Program-made: the position numbers and the translations under genes
Part shown: one piece after another, positions 1-7,629 of the stretch
Position numbering within the stretch: the first letter of the stretch is position 1
Layout of the letters: each line of letters begins with the position of its first letter
Notes under the pieces: model-generated
Told to the model about the DNA's origin: nothing
What the model saw: the letters and a program-made list of their open reading frames with translations, nothing else
Database searches by the model: none
From: an uncultured Lachnospiraceae bacterium
GTDB taxonomy: Bacteria; Bacillota; Clostridia; Lachnospirales; Lachnospiraceae
Reading direction: 5' to 3'
NCBI GenBank assembly: GCA_947632515.1
Contig: CANRPO010000015.1
Coordinates: 1 to 64,000, forward strand
Length of the DNA: 64,000 bases

Positions 1-21
1 AAAGGTAATCTGATACGCCAT
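1..21 (-). CDS. Start of a downstream gene, probable toxin partner (partial, runs off the left edge)
   Basis: On the minus strand an ATG overlaps the stop codon of the AbrB-like gene (TGATG) and opens a frame reading MAYQITF before the window ends. This stop-start overlap is typical of toxin-antitoxin pairs, and the first residues resemble the opening of RelE/ParE-type toxins. Seven codons cannot identify a family; a PIN or MazF-like toxin is also possible. Confidence 0.35.
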
Positions 22-281
22 CAATCCGCCTCCAATTTTGCAAACAGAGCGTCTACGCTGTCAAAGACAGGCTGTTCGCCGGAAGCAATCTTGGCTTTCA
101 CTTCTTCCAGTTCGCCGCGGAGTTCATCGAGATATTTCTTCGGGTAAACGACGACCGGCAACATACAGATGGTTCCGTCCTTTTCAAAAATATCCAGCTT
201 GTCGCCCTCGGAAAGCCCCAGTTTGACAATAATTTCCTTTGGAATGGTGATCTGCGACTTTTGACGTAATTCAGTTAACAT
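21..281 (-). CDS. AbrB/MazE-type antitoxin with SpoVT-AbrB domain
   Basis: This 86-residue protein has an N-terminal swapped-hairpin DNA-binding domain (about residues 1-46; motifs LRQKSQITIPKEI and LGLSEGDKLDIFEKDG). Its C-terminal half is acidic and helical, as expected for the part of an antitoxin that wraps a toxin. A GGAGATG ribosome site lies just upstream of the ATG. The next gene on the same strand starts inside its stop codon. Antitoxins of this class usually bind DNA and repress their own operon; that is inferred here. A stand-alone transition-state regulator is less likely given the overlapping partner. Confidence 0.75.
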   Translation of the reverse strand: MLTELRQKSQITIPKEIIVKLGLSEGDKLDIFEKDGTICMLPVVVYPKKYLDELRGELEEVKAKIASGEQPVFDSVDALFAKLEAD

Positions 282-338
282 ACAATCATCTCCTTCGCCT
301 TAAGATGGAAAGTGAGAAAATACAACTTTCTTACTAAG

Positions 339-367
339 AGTATACTTTGTTCTTTTAAATTATGCAA
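339..367 (-). promoter_or_regulatory. Sigma-A type promoter for the antitoxin operon
   Basis: Read on the minus strand, TTGCAT and TATACT are separated by 17 bp, about 60 bp upstream of the antitoxin start. The match is seen in sequence only. Confidence 0.5.
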
Positions 368-420
368 TCAGAAGATAAAAATTTACAAATGATCGGTGCG
401 TTGTAATATCCTTTCCGGCG

Positions 421-1257
421 TCAGTTTTTCCGCTGCCTGCGATACTGCTGCGGGGAGAGTCCCGTCTTCCGGCGGAAGGAGGCGGAGAGGTTGCCCGGGT
501 ACTGATAGCCGGTCTCAATGGCGATCTCTGTGACGGATTTGTCTGTGTTGAGGAGCAGACGCGAGACATTTTTGATCCGAATGTAACTCAGATATTCGGA
601 GTACGATTTCCCGGTCTGTTTCATGAAGAGCCTCGAGAAATAGGCGGCGGAGTAACCCGCGATCCCTGCCACCTGCTCTATGGTGAGAGGTTCCGCGTAG
701 TGGAGTTCCATGTAGTAGACCGCCTCCATGATGGGGAGCGTCAGGGGCGTGGCGTGGGGATCGGTACTGTCTTCGGGCAGGCGGTACTCCAGGATCGCCA
801 GCAGAAGTTCAGACAGAACGCACTGCAATCGGAAATCTCCGTAGGGAGATTTTTTGTCGTACTCCTCCAACAGTTTCGTAAAATAGCCGTATACGACGGG
901 CTGCATGTCTGCGGCGAAACGGTTGGTCGGCCTTGCATAGATCCGGTCCAAGATCTGGTCCCCGAACCGGTCGGTGAGGGGTTTTACAAACAGCGGTGAA
1001 AATTTTATCAGGATGCTCTCGTAGACCTCATTGGAGGCGGGTACCGTCCGATGGTAGATGTACGGCGCAAGAGTGCTGACGCTGCCCGGATGCTGCGTGA
1101 AGGTGAAGTTCGGCGTGATGGTGGTGCGGTCGCCGTGGATGTGATAGCAGACGGCATAGTGGTCGTAGGCGATCTCCAGCGACGGCATCTCATAGTTGGC
1201 GGGCAGTATTCTGTGCGTTATCTGGAAAAGTTGTCCTTCGGGGAGCGGCAGAGCCAT
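421..1257 (-). CDS. AraC-family transcriptional regulator
   Basis: The protein has 278 residues. The N-terminal part (about 1-160) looks like the cupin-type ligand domain of sugar-responsive AraC regulators. The C-terminal 100 residues hold the two helix-turn-helix motifs, with signatures IEQVAGIAGYSAAYFSRLF and ITEIAIETGYQYPGNLSASF-like spacing before SPQQYRRQ. The gene is divergent from the MATE exporter, with about 165 bp between them, so control of that exporter is plausible but inferred. The ligand cannot be read from sequence. Confidence 0.88.
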   Translation of the reverse strand: MALPLPEGQLFQITHRILPANYEMPSLEIAYDHYAVCYHIHGDRTTITPNFTFTQHPGSVSTLAPYIYHRTVPASNEVYESILIKFSPLFVKPLTDRFGDQILDRIYARPTNRFAADMQPVVYGYFTKLLEEYDKKSPYGDFRLQCVLSELLLAILEYRLPEDSTDPHATPLTLPIMEAVYYMELHYAEPLTIEQVAGIAGYSAAYFSRLFMKQTGKSYSEYLSYIRIKNVSRLLLNTDKSVTEIAIETGYQYPGNLSASFRRKTGLSPQQYRRQRKN

Positions 1258-1422
1258 AGAGAGAACCTCCTGTCAACGATCGTGTGTCCATGCAGATGTC
1301 ATCTCATCATAAATTTTGCGTCTAAAACAGTAAATAAAGATAAGAAAAACATGTATGCTTTATGTATTATATACCATGGATATGACAGAAATGCAAATGA
1401 TTATCATGGGAGAGGATGACGG

Positions 1423-2784
1423 ATGGAACCAAAGAAGATCGATATGACCAAAGGGCCGATCATGAAGAATGTATTTCTCTTTGCCATTCCCCTGATACTG
1501 GGCAATATACTGCAATATCTGTACACGACGGTGGACACTCTGGTGATCGGCAATTACTGCGGGAAGACTTCGCTGGCGGCGGTGGGGACGAGTGCGCAGC
1601 CGGTGGAGGTGCTGCTCTGTATCTTCCTGGGTATCGGGACGGGAGTATCCATTCTGGTATCACAGTATGTGGGAGCCGAAGATATGGCGAGAATACGCCG
1701 GGCGGCGGACTCCGCCGTGTTTTTCGTGTTTGTGTGCGGGATCCCGCTGTGCGTGCTCGGATACTTTGCAACGCCTTTTATCCTGCGCGTCATGGGAGTC
1801 CCGGCGGACACGTGGGAGGCGGCGCTGTCCTACACGAGGATCGTATTTTTCGGCTCACTCGGCAATATCGGTTACAACATGAATGCGGGCATTCTGCGCG
1901 GTATGGGAGACAGCAAGGCGTCTCTGTGGTTTCTGGTGGTGTCCTGCATCGCTAATATTGTGCTGGATCTGCTGTTTGTCGCAGGGTTCGGTATGGACGC
2001 GGGCGGCGCGGCGCTCTCGACGACGTTGGCCATGTATCTGTCATGGATCATCAGCGTGGTGTATATCAGAAAAAGGTTTCCGGAGCTGAAACTGTCGTGG
2101 TTTCCGAAAACCTTTGACGCGGGGGAACTGAAACAGTTTGTCATGCTGGGTCTTCCCATCGGGCTGAACAATTCGCTGTACTCCCTCGGCCATATGGCGA
2201 TCCAGACGTTGGTGAACGCGCAGGGTTCCACCTTTATGGCGGGCAACTCGGTGGCGGGGAGAGTGACAGGGATGGCGAACATAGCGGTAACGGCGCTGTC
2301 CTCCGCGGCGACGACTTTCTCCGGGCAAAACTACGGGGCGAAGAATTTCGACAGGCTCAGACAGGGTTATATCAAGATACCGGTGATTTCCGGCGCGGTG
2401 ACGCTGGCGGCCGGACTGTGCGTGATGACCTTTCGGATGCCCGTCCTCAGGATCTTTACGCGGGACGCGGCGGTGCTTGTGTACGCCGAGCGCTATGTCA
2501 GAGTGATGCTCCTGTCGTACTGGTTCTACGCGATCTTCAACGGCATCATCTGCATTGTGAACGGCGTGGGTCTGATCCGCTATACCACGGTGGTGAATCT
2601 CCTCATGCTCTGGGCGGTGCGGATCCCCAGCGCCTATCTGATCGACCGCTATTTTGACGGCACTTATCTTATGCTGTGTTTTCCCATCAGCTTCAGTTTC
2701 GGCATGGTCATGATGCTGGGCTACTATGCCTTCTCGAAACGGTGGCGCGAGATTATCAGGACGGGACTGGAGGACGGCGGCTGA
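1423..2784 (+). CDS. MATE family multidrug/organic cation exporter
   Basis: This 453-residue integral membrane protein has the 12-helix pattern of the MATE family (DinF/NorM-like), which exports drugs or metabolites using a sodium or proton gradient. The start is the ATG after GGGAGAGG, giving MEPKKIDMTKGPIMKNVFLFAIPLILGN. That N-terminus (TKGPI...LFAIPLILG) is common in Clostridial MATE proteins. Helix-rich blocks continue to the end and the length is normal. The gene stands alone, divergent from an AraC regulator. The substrate is unknown. Confidence 0.9.
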   Translation: MEPKKIDMTKGPIMKNVFLFAIPLILGNILQYLYTTVDTLVIGNYCGKTSLAAVGTSAQPVEVLLCIFLGIGTGVSILVSQYVGAEDMARIRRAADSAVFFVFVCGIPLCVLGYFATPFILRVMGVPADTWEAALSYTRIVFFGSLGNIGYNMNAGILRGMGDSKASLWFLVVSCIANIVLDLLFVAGFGMDAGGAALSTTLAMYLSWIISVVYIRKRFPELKLSWFPKTFDAGELKQFVMLGLPIGLNNSLYSLGHMAIQTLVNAQGSTFMAGNSVAGRVTGMANIAVTALSSAATTFSGQNYGAKNFDRLRQGYIKIPVISGAVTLAAGLCVMTFRMPVLRIFTRDAAVLVYAERYVRVMLLSYWFYAIFNGIICIVNGVGLIRYTTVVNLLMLWAVRIPSAYLIDRYFDGTYLMLCFPISFSFGMVMMLGYYAFSKRWREIIRTGLEDGG

Positions 2785-2833
2785 CGCTGTGGGCGTGAAC
2801 TGTTAAAATATTATGAAATTGCGCGGTGTTCAC

Positions 2834-2862
2834 TTGACAAGAAACGGAACGTTCAGTAATAT
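2834..2862 (+). promoter_or_regulatory. Sigma-A type promoter (TTGACA-17-TAATAT)
   Basis: TTGACA at 2834-2839 and TAATAT at 2857-2862 are spaced by 17 bp. Transcription would start near 2869, leaving a leader of roughly 245 nt before the DUF3737 start codon. Confidence 0.7.
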
Positions 2863-2901
2863 ACTTAGAGTAAATAGCGGATGCGGTTTAGGGCGAAAGG
2901 C

Positions 2902-2930
2902 GAGTTGACTTATCTGGTCAACTCTTTTTG
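2902..2930 (+). terminator. Terminator-like hairpin inside the leader
   Basis: GAGTTGAC and GTCAACTC form a perfect 8-bp stem with a 7-nt loop, followed at once by TTTTT. It lies only about 35 nt after the predicted transcription start, so it could act as an attenuator or end a short RNA. Confidence 0.6.
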
Positions 2931-3113
2931 CGCGTATAAGCAGAGTCAGAAGGAATGCGAAGGCGGGCATGCAAGCATGCGCGCAATGAGCATTCATTAT
3001 GACGAGCAACGCGAACGAGAGATGCGGAGCATCTCGAGTCTGCTTATAAGGGAGAGAAGAGTCAGAAGGAATATTTTTATCGAATAAGCGAGAGGAACAG
3101 GAAGGAAGAGAAA

Positions 3114-4001
3114 ATGGACGCAAACGAAGAATTGCAAAGAGAGGCTCCCGCAGGCCCAGACGGTTTCGAGGAGATCCGGCAGGGATTCTATGTGGGAGAG
3201 CGGCCGCTTTTTAACAGAGATCATCTCCGGGTCATCGACACGATCTTTACGGACGGCGAATCGCCTTTGAAGGAATGCCATGACATCGAGCTTGAGGGCA
3301 GCATGTTCAAGTGGAAATATCCGCTCTGGTATTCCCGCAACATCGTGGCCAAAAACTGTACATGGTTTGACATGGCGCGGGCCGGCGTATGGTATACGGA
3401 TCATATTCTGGTGGAGGACTGCGCCATCGAGGCGCCCAAGAATTTTCGCAGATGTCATGACCTGACGCTTAAGAACGTATCTTTCCCCAATGCGGCGGAG
3501 ACGCTGTGGCACTGCGACGGAGTGGTTCTGGAGCGCGTTGTGGCGAGAGGGGATTACTTCGCGATGAACAGCAGCAATATGGTGGTGCACGATCTGACGC
3601 TCTATGGCAATTATTCTTTTGACGGGGCGGAAAATGTGGAGATCCATAACTCCCGCCTGCTCTCGAAAGACGCGTTCTGGAACGGCGACCATGTGACGGT
3701 GTACGACTCCTTTATCTCCGGGGAGTACCTTGGATGGAACGCGAAGAACCTGACGCTTGTCAACTGTACCGTCGAGAGCCTGCAGGGGATGTGCTACATA
3801 GACAATCTTGTGATGAAGAACTGCAAGCTCATCAATACCACGCTGGCCTTCGAGTATTCCACGGTGGACGCGGACATCGTCACGAAGATCGACAGCGTGA
3901 TCAATCCCTCCGGCGGCGTGATCCGCGCGGAGCACATCGACGAGCTGATCATCGAGAAGGACAAAGTCGATCCCGACAAGACGAAGATCATCTGTAAGTA
4001 G
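3114..4001 (+). CDS. DUF3737 family right-handed beta-helix protein
   Basis: The protein has 295 residues and no signal peptide or membrane segment, so it is probably cytoplasmic. It is built of short repeated strands (patterns such as NIVAKNCTWFD, HILVEDCAIE, LTLKNVSF, VEIHNSRLL, LTLVNCTVE) that give the stacked coils of a pectate-lyase-like fold. The recognisable block KECHDIELEGSMFKWKYPLW is typical of DUF3737, a family of unknown function. The start follows GGAAGGAAGAG. The MalY-type aminotransferase gene begins 57 bp downstream, so the two may be cotranscribed. I would not assign enzyme activity. Confidence 0.85.
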   Translation: MDANEELQREAPAGPDGFEEIRQGFYVGERPLFNRDHLRVIDTIFTDGESPLKECHDIELEGSMFKWKYPLWYSRNIVAKNCTWFDMARAGVWYTDHILVEDCAIEAPKNFRRCHDLTLKNVSFPNAAETLWHCDGVVLERVVARGDYFAMNSSNMVVHDLTLYGNYSFDGAENVEIHNSRLLSKDAFWNGDHVTVYDSFISGEYLGWNAKNLTLVNCTVESLQGMCYIDNLVMKNCKLINTTLAFEYSTVDADIVTKIDSVINPSGGVIRAEHIDELIIEKDKVDPDKTKIICK

Positions 4002-4058
4002 AGGATGTAAGCCGGCCGCGCGGCGGTGCGGCTGCGATAGAACAGGGAGCGGGATGCC

Positions 4059-5240
4059 ATGAAGTATGATTTTGACACGAGCATAGACAGAAGAAACACC
4101 GATTCTCTGAAGTGGGAGGTGGCCGACGGCGAGCTTCCCATGTGGGTGGCGGATATGGATTTTCAGACCGCGCCGGAGGTGCGGGCCGCCATCGAAACGC
4201 GGGCGGCGCACGGGGTGTTCGGCTACTGCGTCGTTCCCGACGCGTGGTATGGGGCGTACACGGGCTGGTGGAAAAGAAGACACGGCTTTTCCATGGAGAG
4301 GGACTGGCTGATCTTCTGCACGGGAGTCGTGCCCGCGATCTCGAGTATTGTGCGCAAAATGACAACTCCGGCAGAGAAGGTGCTGGTGCAGCCGCCTGTC
4401 TACAATATTTTCTACAACTCCATTCTCAACAACGGACGGCAGGCGCTGGAGAACCCATTGCGGCAGGAGAAGGACGGTTTTGCGATCGACTTTGACGATC
4501 TGGAGCGCAAACTTGCCGACCCGCAGACCACGCTGATGATCCTCTGCAATCCCCACAATCCCGTGGGGGAAATATGGGATAAGGCTGAACTGCAGCGCAT
4601 TGGAGAACTGTGCGCGAAGTATCATGTGCTGGTGCTTTCCGACGAGATCCACTGCGACCTGACAGACCCCGGATGCGATTATGTCCCTTTCGCGTCTGTC
4701 TCAGACGTCTGCAGAGCCAACAGTATCACCTGTATTGCGCCGACGAAAGCCTTCAATCTGGCAGGTCTGCAGACGGCGGCGGTGGTTGTGCCCGACGAAA
4801 CGATCCGCCATAAGGTGTGGCGGGGGCTGAACACAGACGAGATCGCCGAGCCCAACGCTTTCGCGGTGACTGCGGCGGTGGCGGCCTTTACGCAGGGCGA
4901 GGCGTGGCTTGACGAGCTGAGAGAGTATCTTTTCCGCAATAAAAAGCTGGCGGCTGACTATATCGGGAGGGAGATTCCGCAGCTTGCGGTATCGCCGGCG
5001 CAGGCGACCTACCTCATGTGGATCCGGTATCTTGGAGAGAAGGGGACGGCGGCTGAGGCGGCGGGCTATGTCAGAAGGAAGACCGGGTTGTACCTCTCGG
5101 AGGGGACGCAGTACGGCAGCGGCGGCGAGGGGTTCCTGCGGCTGAACGCAGCCTGTCCGCGCGCGGCTCTGGAAGATGGCCTGCAGCGCTTGAAAAAGGG
5201 GATGGCGGCCTACTCGGAGGCGCTCTCCTCCATGTATTGA
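4059..5240 (+). CDS. MalY/PatB family PLP-dependent aminotransferase / C-S lyase
   Basis: This is a fold-type I PLP enzyme of 393 residues, the usual length for MalY/PatB (cystathionine beta-lyase-like) proteins. The N-terminus FDTSIDRRNTDSLKW and ADMDFQTAPEV is diagnostic. NPHNPVGEIW and SDEIHCDL supply cofactor-ring contacts, and the Schiff-base lysine is in APTKAFNLAGLQ. Such enzymes cleave cystathionine or cysteine S-conjugates to pyruvate, ammonia and a thiol. Exact substrate is not determinable. The 3' end overlaps the convergent amidase gene by 31 bp. Confidence 0.88.
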   Translation: MKYDFDTSIDRRNTDSLKWEVADGELPMWVADMDFQTAPEVRAAIETRAAHGVFGYCVVPDAWYGAYTGWWKRRHGFSMERDWLIFCTGVVPAISSIVRKMTTPAEKVLVQPPVYNIFYNSILNNGRQALENPLRQEKDGFAIDFDDLERKLADPQTTLMILCNPHNPVGEIWDKAELQRIGELCAKYHVLVLSDEIHCDLTDPGCDYVPFASVSDVCRANSITCIAPTKAFNLAGLQTAAVVVPDETIRHKVWRGLNTDEIAEPNAFAVTAAVAAFTQGEAWLDELREYLFRNKKLAADYIGREIPQLAVSPAQATYLMWIRYLGEKGTAAEAAGYVRRKTGLYLSEGTQYGSGGEGFLRLNAACPRAALEDGLQRLKKGMAAYSEALSSMY

Positions 5241-6097
5241 GACACGTCTTCCAAGAGCTTGTCCCAAGCCTCTTCGTTTTCCACATAGTAGAGCGGACAT
5301 TTCTTGCCGCCCGCGTCATAGTGGCGCAGAATATCTTCCGGGGTCAGGCCGTACTCTCCGCAGAGCCAGGACAGCAGTTCTATCAGAGAATTGTAGGTTG
5401 ACGATGTGAACGCGCCGTCCTCGGACAGATAACAGCACTCGATTGAGATGGAATCGTCATTCCTGCCTTTCACGGCGTAGGCCTCCTCAGAGAGAGGGAT
5501 GCACTGTATGATCTCCCCGTTGTAACCGATGATAAAATGCGCGCTGGCGGAACGCTCGCCCGTCTCAGCCAGATTGGCGAAATAGCCGCGGTTCTGTTCG
5601 GCGGATGTGCCCTGATTCGCGGTATAGTGCACGAAGATGTTCTTCACCTTCTTTAGATCCGTTCCGGGTCTGGAATAGCGGTTGACGTCCAGCAGATCGA
5701 CAGTAATGTCGGGTTTAGAGAACGGATTTTCGACCTTTTGAGCAGCTGTGTCGTTTTTTGACCATGTGGAGTTGACTTCCCGGCTCTGTATCCAAGAACG
5801 GGCGCTCCGATAGACCAATCCGGTCAACTGAAAGATCCCCACCAGAAATAAGAAGAACAGAGCAAGCGCAAGACCGCGATAAAATAAGGCGCGCCGCCGC
5901 CTTGCCCGTCTCCTCTTGATTGACTGTACCGGTCGTCCCGGATACGGCGTGATCTTGGCCGACGTTCGCTCCGCTTTTGGAATGGAAGACTGCTGTCTCC
6001 TGCGGTCCGGAGTCTGCCGCCCGGCGGGCGCCGTATTCGCCCGGGACTGCAATTCCCCGCGCTGTCTGTTCTGTCTCTTATGTGTCTTCTGCTGCAC
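5210..6097 (-). CDS. Membrane-anchored N-acetylmuramoyl-L-alanine amidase (amidase_2 type)
   Basis: The protein has 295 residues. A basic cytoplasmic N-terminus (about 1-70) precedes one membrane helix (about 74-96, LALALFFLFLVGIFQLTG), and the catalytic domain lies outside the cell. That domain carries the zinc-site pattern of amidase_2/PGRP enzymes: NIFVHYTANQGTSAEQN, the block SASAHFIIGYNGEIIQCIPL and, near the end, ILRHYDAGGKKCPLYY. These enzymes cut the amide bond between MurNAc and the stem peptide. The start is a GTG with a weak ribosome site. The gene converges on malY, overlapping it by 31 bp. Confidence 0.82.
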   Translation of the reverse strand: MQQKTHKRQNRQRGELQSRANTAPAGRQTPDRRRQQSSIPKAERTSAKITPYPGRPVQSIKRRRARRRRALFYRGLALALFFLFLVGIFQLTGLVYRSARSWIQSREVNSTWSKNDTAAQKVENPFSKPDITVDLLDVNRYSRPGTDLKKVKNIFVHYTANQGTSAEQNRGYFANLAETGERSASAHFIIGYNGEIIQCIPLSEEAYAVKGRNDDSISIECCYLSEDGAFTSSTYNSLIELLSWLCGEYGLTPEDILRHYDAGGKKCPLYYVENEEAWDKLLEDVSQYMEESASE

Positions 6098-6417
6098 CTT
6101 ATCGTCCGTCCCTGTGTCTGGTCTTGTTCCGCAGGCAGCCGCCGTACATTCACGGCGGTTGCCGACTCTCGATATTTCCTATATATTAGACGTCAAACTT
6201 TAACAAAAGGTGTCGGGGATTCTTAAGTTTTCGTTAAATTTCTTCTATCGCGTTCCTGTGATCTTTTCGTGAAACACAGGATATCGGGAGGAGAATACCG
6301 AAAACAGAGGAGAGAATCGCCTTGTGAAAACGGGCGTTTTGTGAGATACTACTAAGACAGAGAGCAGTGGGTGAAGAACAGCCGCCAACAAGGCGGGCTG
6401 TGCGGAGGGAAATGACA
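6098..6417. other. Divergent intergenic region
   Basis: About 320 bp separate the minus-strand amidase from the plus-strand small protein. A strong stem (GGCAGCCGCCGT at 6134-6145 with ACGGCGGTTGCC at 6152-6163) would sit in the amidase leader. A promoter for the small protein is listed separately. I see no gene here. Confidence 0.6.
6322..6350 (+). promoter_or_regulatory. Sigma-A type promoter (TTGTGA-17-GATACT)
   Basis: TTGTGA at 6322-6327 and GATACT at 6345-6350 have 17-bp spacing, about 68 bp upstream of the small-protein start. Confidence 0.5.
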
Positions 6418-6645
6418 ATGTTCGGATTCGGCAAACGGTCAAGACAGAACAAGCGGGCCGTCTCCTTCGACGCCGCGCGTCAGAGAGCCGTGCTGCGGTG
6501 CAGCATCTGCACGGGAGAGCAGGTGGCGGGTTTTCAGGATATACACACAGGGAAATTCGAGGAAGTCATGCTGATCCGCGGCGAGGCGGATCTGCGGCAG
6601 TTCAAGGAGCGCTACGGCGTGCGGGAAGTCACGAAGATTTATTAG
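6418..6645 (+). CDS. Small conserved hypothetical protein, 75 residues
   Basis: The start is the ATG at 6418, eight bases after GGAGGG; an ATG at 6412 is too close to that site. The protein begins MFGFGKRSRQNKRAVSFD, continues with LRCSICTGEQVAGFQDIHTG and ends REVTKIY. Small proteins of this shape with SICTGEQVAGF-like and HTGKFEEVMLI-like blocks recur in Lachnospiraceae, and I recall some being labelled aspartate dehydrogenase, which the size cannot support. No function is assigned. Confidence 0.72.
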   Translation: MFGFGKRSRQNKRAVSFDAARQRAVLRCSICTGEQVAGFQDIHTGKFEEVMLIRGEADLRQFKERYGVREVTKIY

Positions 6646-6677
6646 GGGATCATGCCGGTTCGGCGCCTTGCGGAAGA

Positions 6678-6707
6678 TTGACAAAGAGGCCGGGAGGATG
6701 GTATACT
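6678..6707 (+). promoter_or_regulatory. Sigma-A type promoter of the lar operon
   Basis: TTGACA at 6678-6683 and TATACT at 6702-6707 are separated by 18 bp. Transcription would begin near 6714, about 190 nt before the first start codon. Confidence 0.75.
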
Positions 6708-6713
6708 TTTTAC

Positions 6714-6890
6714 CGGTAATGATCGAACAGAAGTCGATCGTCTGCGCAGAAGCGTTTGTTCTTAGATATATGTCGATAACAACGACCGATAGCGATTGTG
6801 ATTGCGTACCATGAAGGTATGCGTTTTCTCTGAAGAGGGACGACGTGTGCCTTTTTGTTTGGCACACGGTACACACAGAATCATATTTGA
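6714..6890 (+). ncRNA. Structured 5' leader of the lar operon, candidate cis-regulatory RNA
   Basis: Several stems can be drawn in order: GATCGA/TCGATC (6721-6739), the self-complementary TCTGCGCAGA (6741-6750), GCGTACC/GGTATGC (6804-6822) and CGTGTGCC/GGCACACG with a T-rich loop (6844-6868). The last stem lies just before the ribosome site AGGAGG, so folding could affect translation of the first gene. I could not match the leader to a known riboswitch class. A nickel or cofactor sensor is an inference from the genes downstream. Confidence 0.45.
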
Positions 6891-6905
6891 TAGGAGGACA
6901 AAAAA

Positions 6906-7280
6906 ATGGCATGTTTTATGGTTCCGGCTGCGGAGGCAGTCGTCACAACGATGGGAGCTAAGATCATGAAGGCAAAGGAGACGAATCAGGAGACTGAGGT
7001 CAAAATTCCTTTCTCTACGAAACTGGGATGGCTCAACAAACTCCTCTGGGGCGGCTCCGCGCTGCTCGCGTTCGAGCATGTATGGCACGGGGAAATCGAG
7101 CCTATGTTCCCGTTTCTGACTGCTGCGAGAAATCCTGCGGATGCGGCCGAGATGCTGCACGAGATGTCGACGGCGGGCGTGGCGATGGCAGTTCTGGTAA
7201 CTGCTGTGTGGGGCGGCATGCTCGCCGTGGCGTCGGTTATCGAAAAGAGAGAGAGGAAAGCGCATAGCGCTGAAGAGTAA
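6906..7280 (+). CDS. Small membrane protein heading the lar operon
   Basis: The protein has 124 residues and starts after AGGAGGACAAAAAA. It has two or three hydrophobic segments: a short one at the N-terminus (MACFMVPAAEAVVTTMG), one around 48-60 and a clear helix around 93-112 (VAMAVLVTAVWGGMLAVASV). I do not recognise the family. It sits directly before a second small membrane protein and larB with gaps of about 15 bp, so it probably serves nickel-pincer cofactor biology, for example metal uptake or membrane anchoring. That role is inferred from position only. Confidence 0.7.
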   Translation: MACFMVPAAEAVVTTMGAKIMKAKETNQETEVKIPFSTKLGWLNKLLWGGSALLAFEHVWHGEIEPMFPFLTAARNPADAAEMLHEMSTAGVAMAVLVTAVWGGMLAVASVIEKRERKAHSAEE

Positions 7281-7297
7281 GGTGGGAGGAAAGACGA

Positions 7298-7615
7298 ATG
7301 ACGCTGCTTACAACGGTTTTTGCAGCTATCATCTGTACCGTCATCTGGTACAGAAACGCGCCGGCAGATGAGATGAAGATCAGTGTCTTGTGCTGGCTGT
7401 ATTGGGGCGCTTCCCTCATGTGGTTCGTTGACGCCATATTCGAGTATGCCGAGCTGGGCGCCGCATTTTTTGAGCCGGCGCCGGCGGATATGCTCAACGA
7501 TCTTTTCCTCGGACTTTCCGCCGTCGCTTTGGGACTGGTCATCTGGCTGGTCATCCTTCTGGTAAAGGATCCGAGAAACGTGATCGGGGCAGCGCTCTTG
7601 CGAAAGAAAGAATGA
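7298..7615 (+). CDS. Second small membrane protein of the lar operon
   Basis: This 105-residue protein has three hydrophobic stretches: 1-16 (MTLLTTVFAAIICTVI), about 27-45 (ISVLCWLYWGASLMWFVDAIF) and about 70-93 (LSAVALGLVIWLVILLV). A GGGAGGAAAG ribosome site precedes it. Coupled position after the 124-residue protein suggests the two act together. No known nickel transporter motif (such as the NikM/CbiM histidines) is visible, so I leave the function open. Confidence 0.7.
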   Translation: MTLLTTVFAAIICTVIWYRNAPADEMKISVLCWLYWGASLMWFVDAIFEYAELGAAFFEPAPADMLNDLFLGLSAVALGLVIWLVILLVKDPRNVIGAALLRKKE

Positions 7616-7629
7616 CGGGGATGCAGTGA

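Larger units (their letters stand above)
2785..3113 (+). other. Intergenic region: promoter, early terminator and inverted-repeat leader before the DUF3737 gene
   Basis: No convincing gene lies here. A promoter is followed at 2902-2930 by a terminator-like hairpin. Next comes a pair of inverted arms (TATAAGCAGA at about 2934 and TCTGCTTATA at about 3038) that enclose GCATGC repeats and a GAGATGC/GCATCTC hairpin. The 15-mer AGAGTCAGAAGGAAT occurs twice (2942-2956 and 3058-3072). The stretch looks like an untranslated leader or a small repeat element. Confidence 0.55.

Noticed and set aside
2881..3087. A 68-codon plus-strand frame through the DUF3737 leader
   Set aside because: It has no good ribosome site and runs across hairpins and repeats; the sequence reads as untranslated structure.
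2997..4652. Very long minus-strand frame opposite DUF3737 and malY
   Set aside because: The plus-strand genes have clear family matches; long antisense frames are expected in GC-rich coding DNA. The same applies to 24419-25978 and 36522-38078.
6714..6890. Known NiCo or nicotinate-type riboswitch
   Set aside because: I could not find the conserved junction sequences; it remains an unclassified leader.
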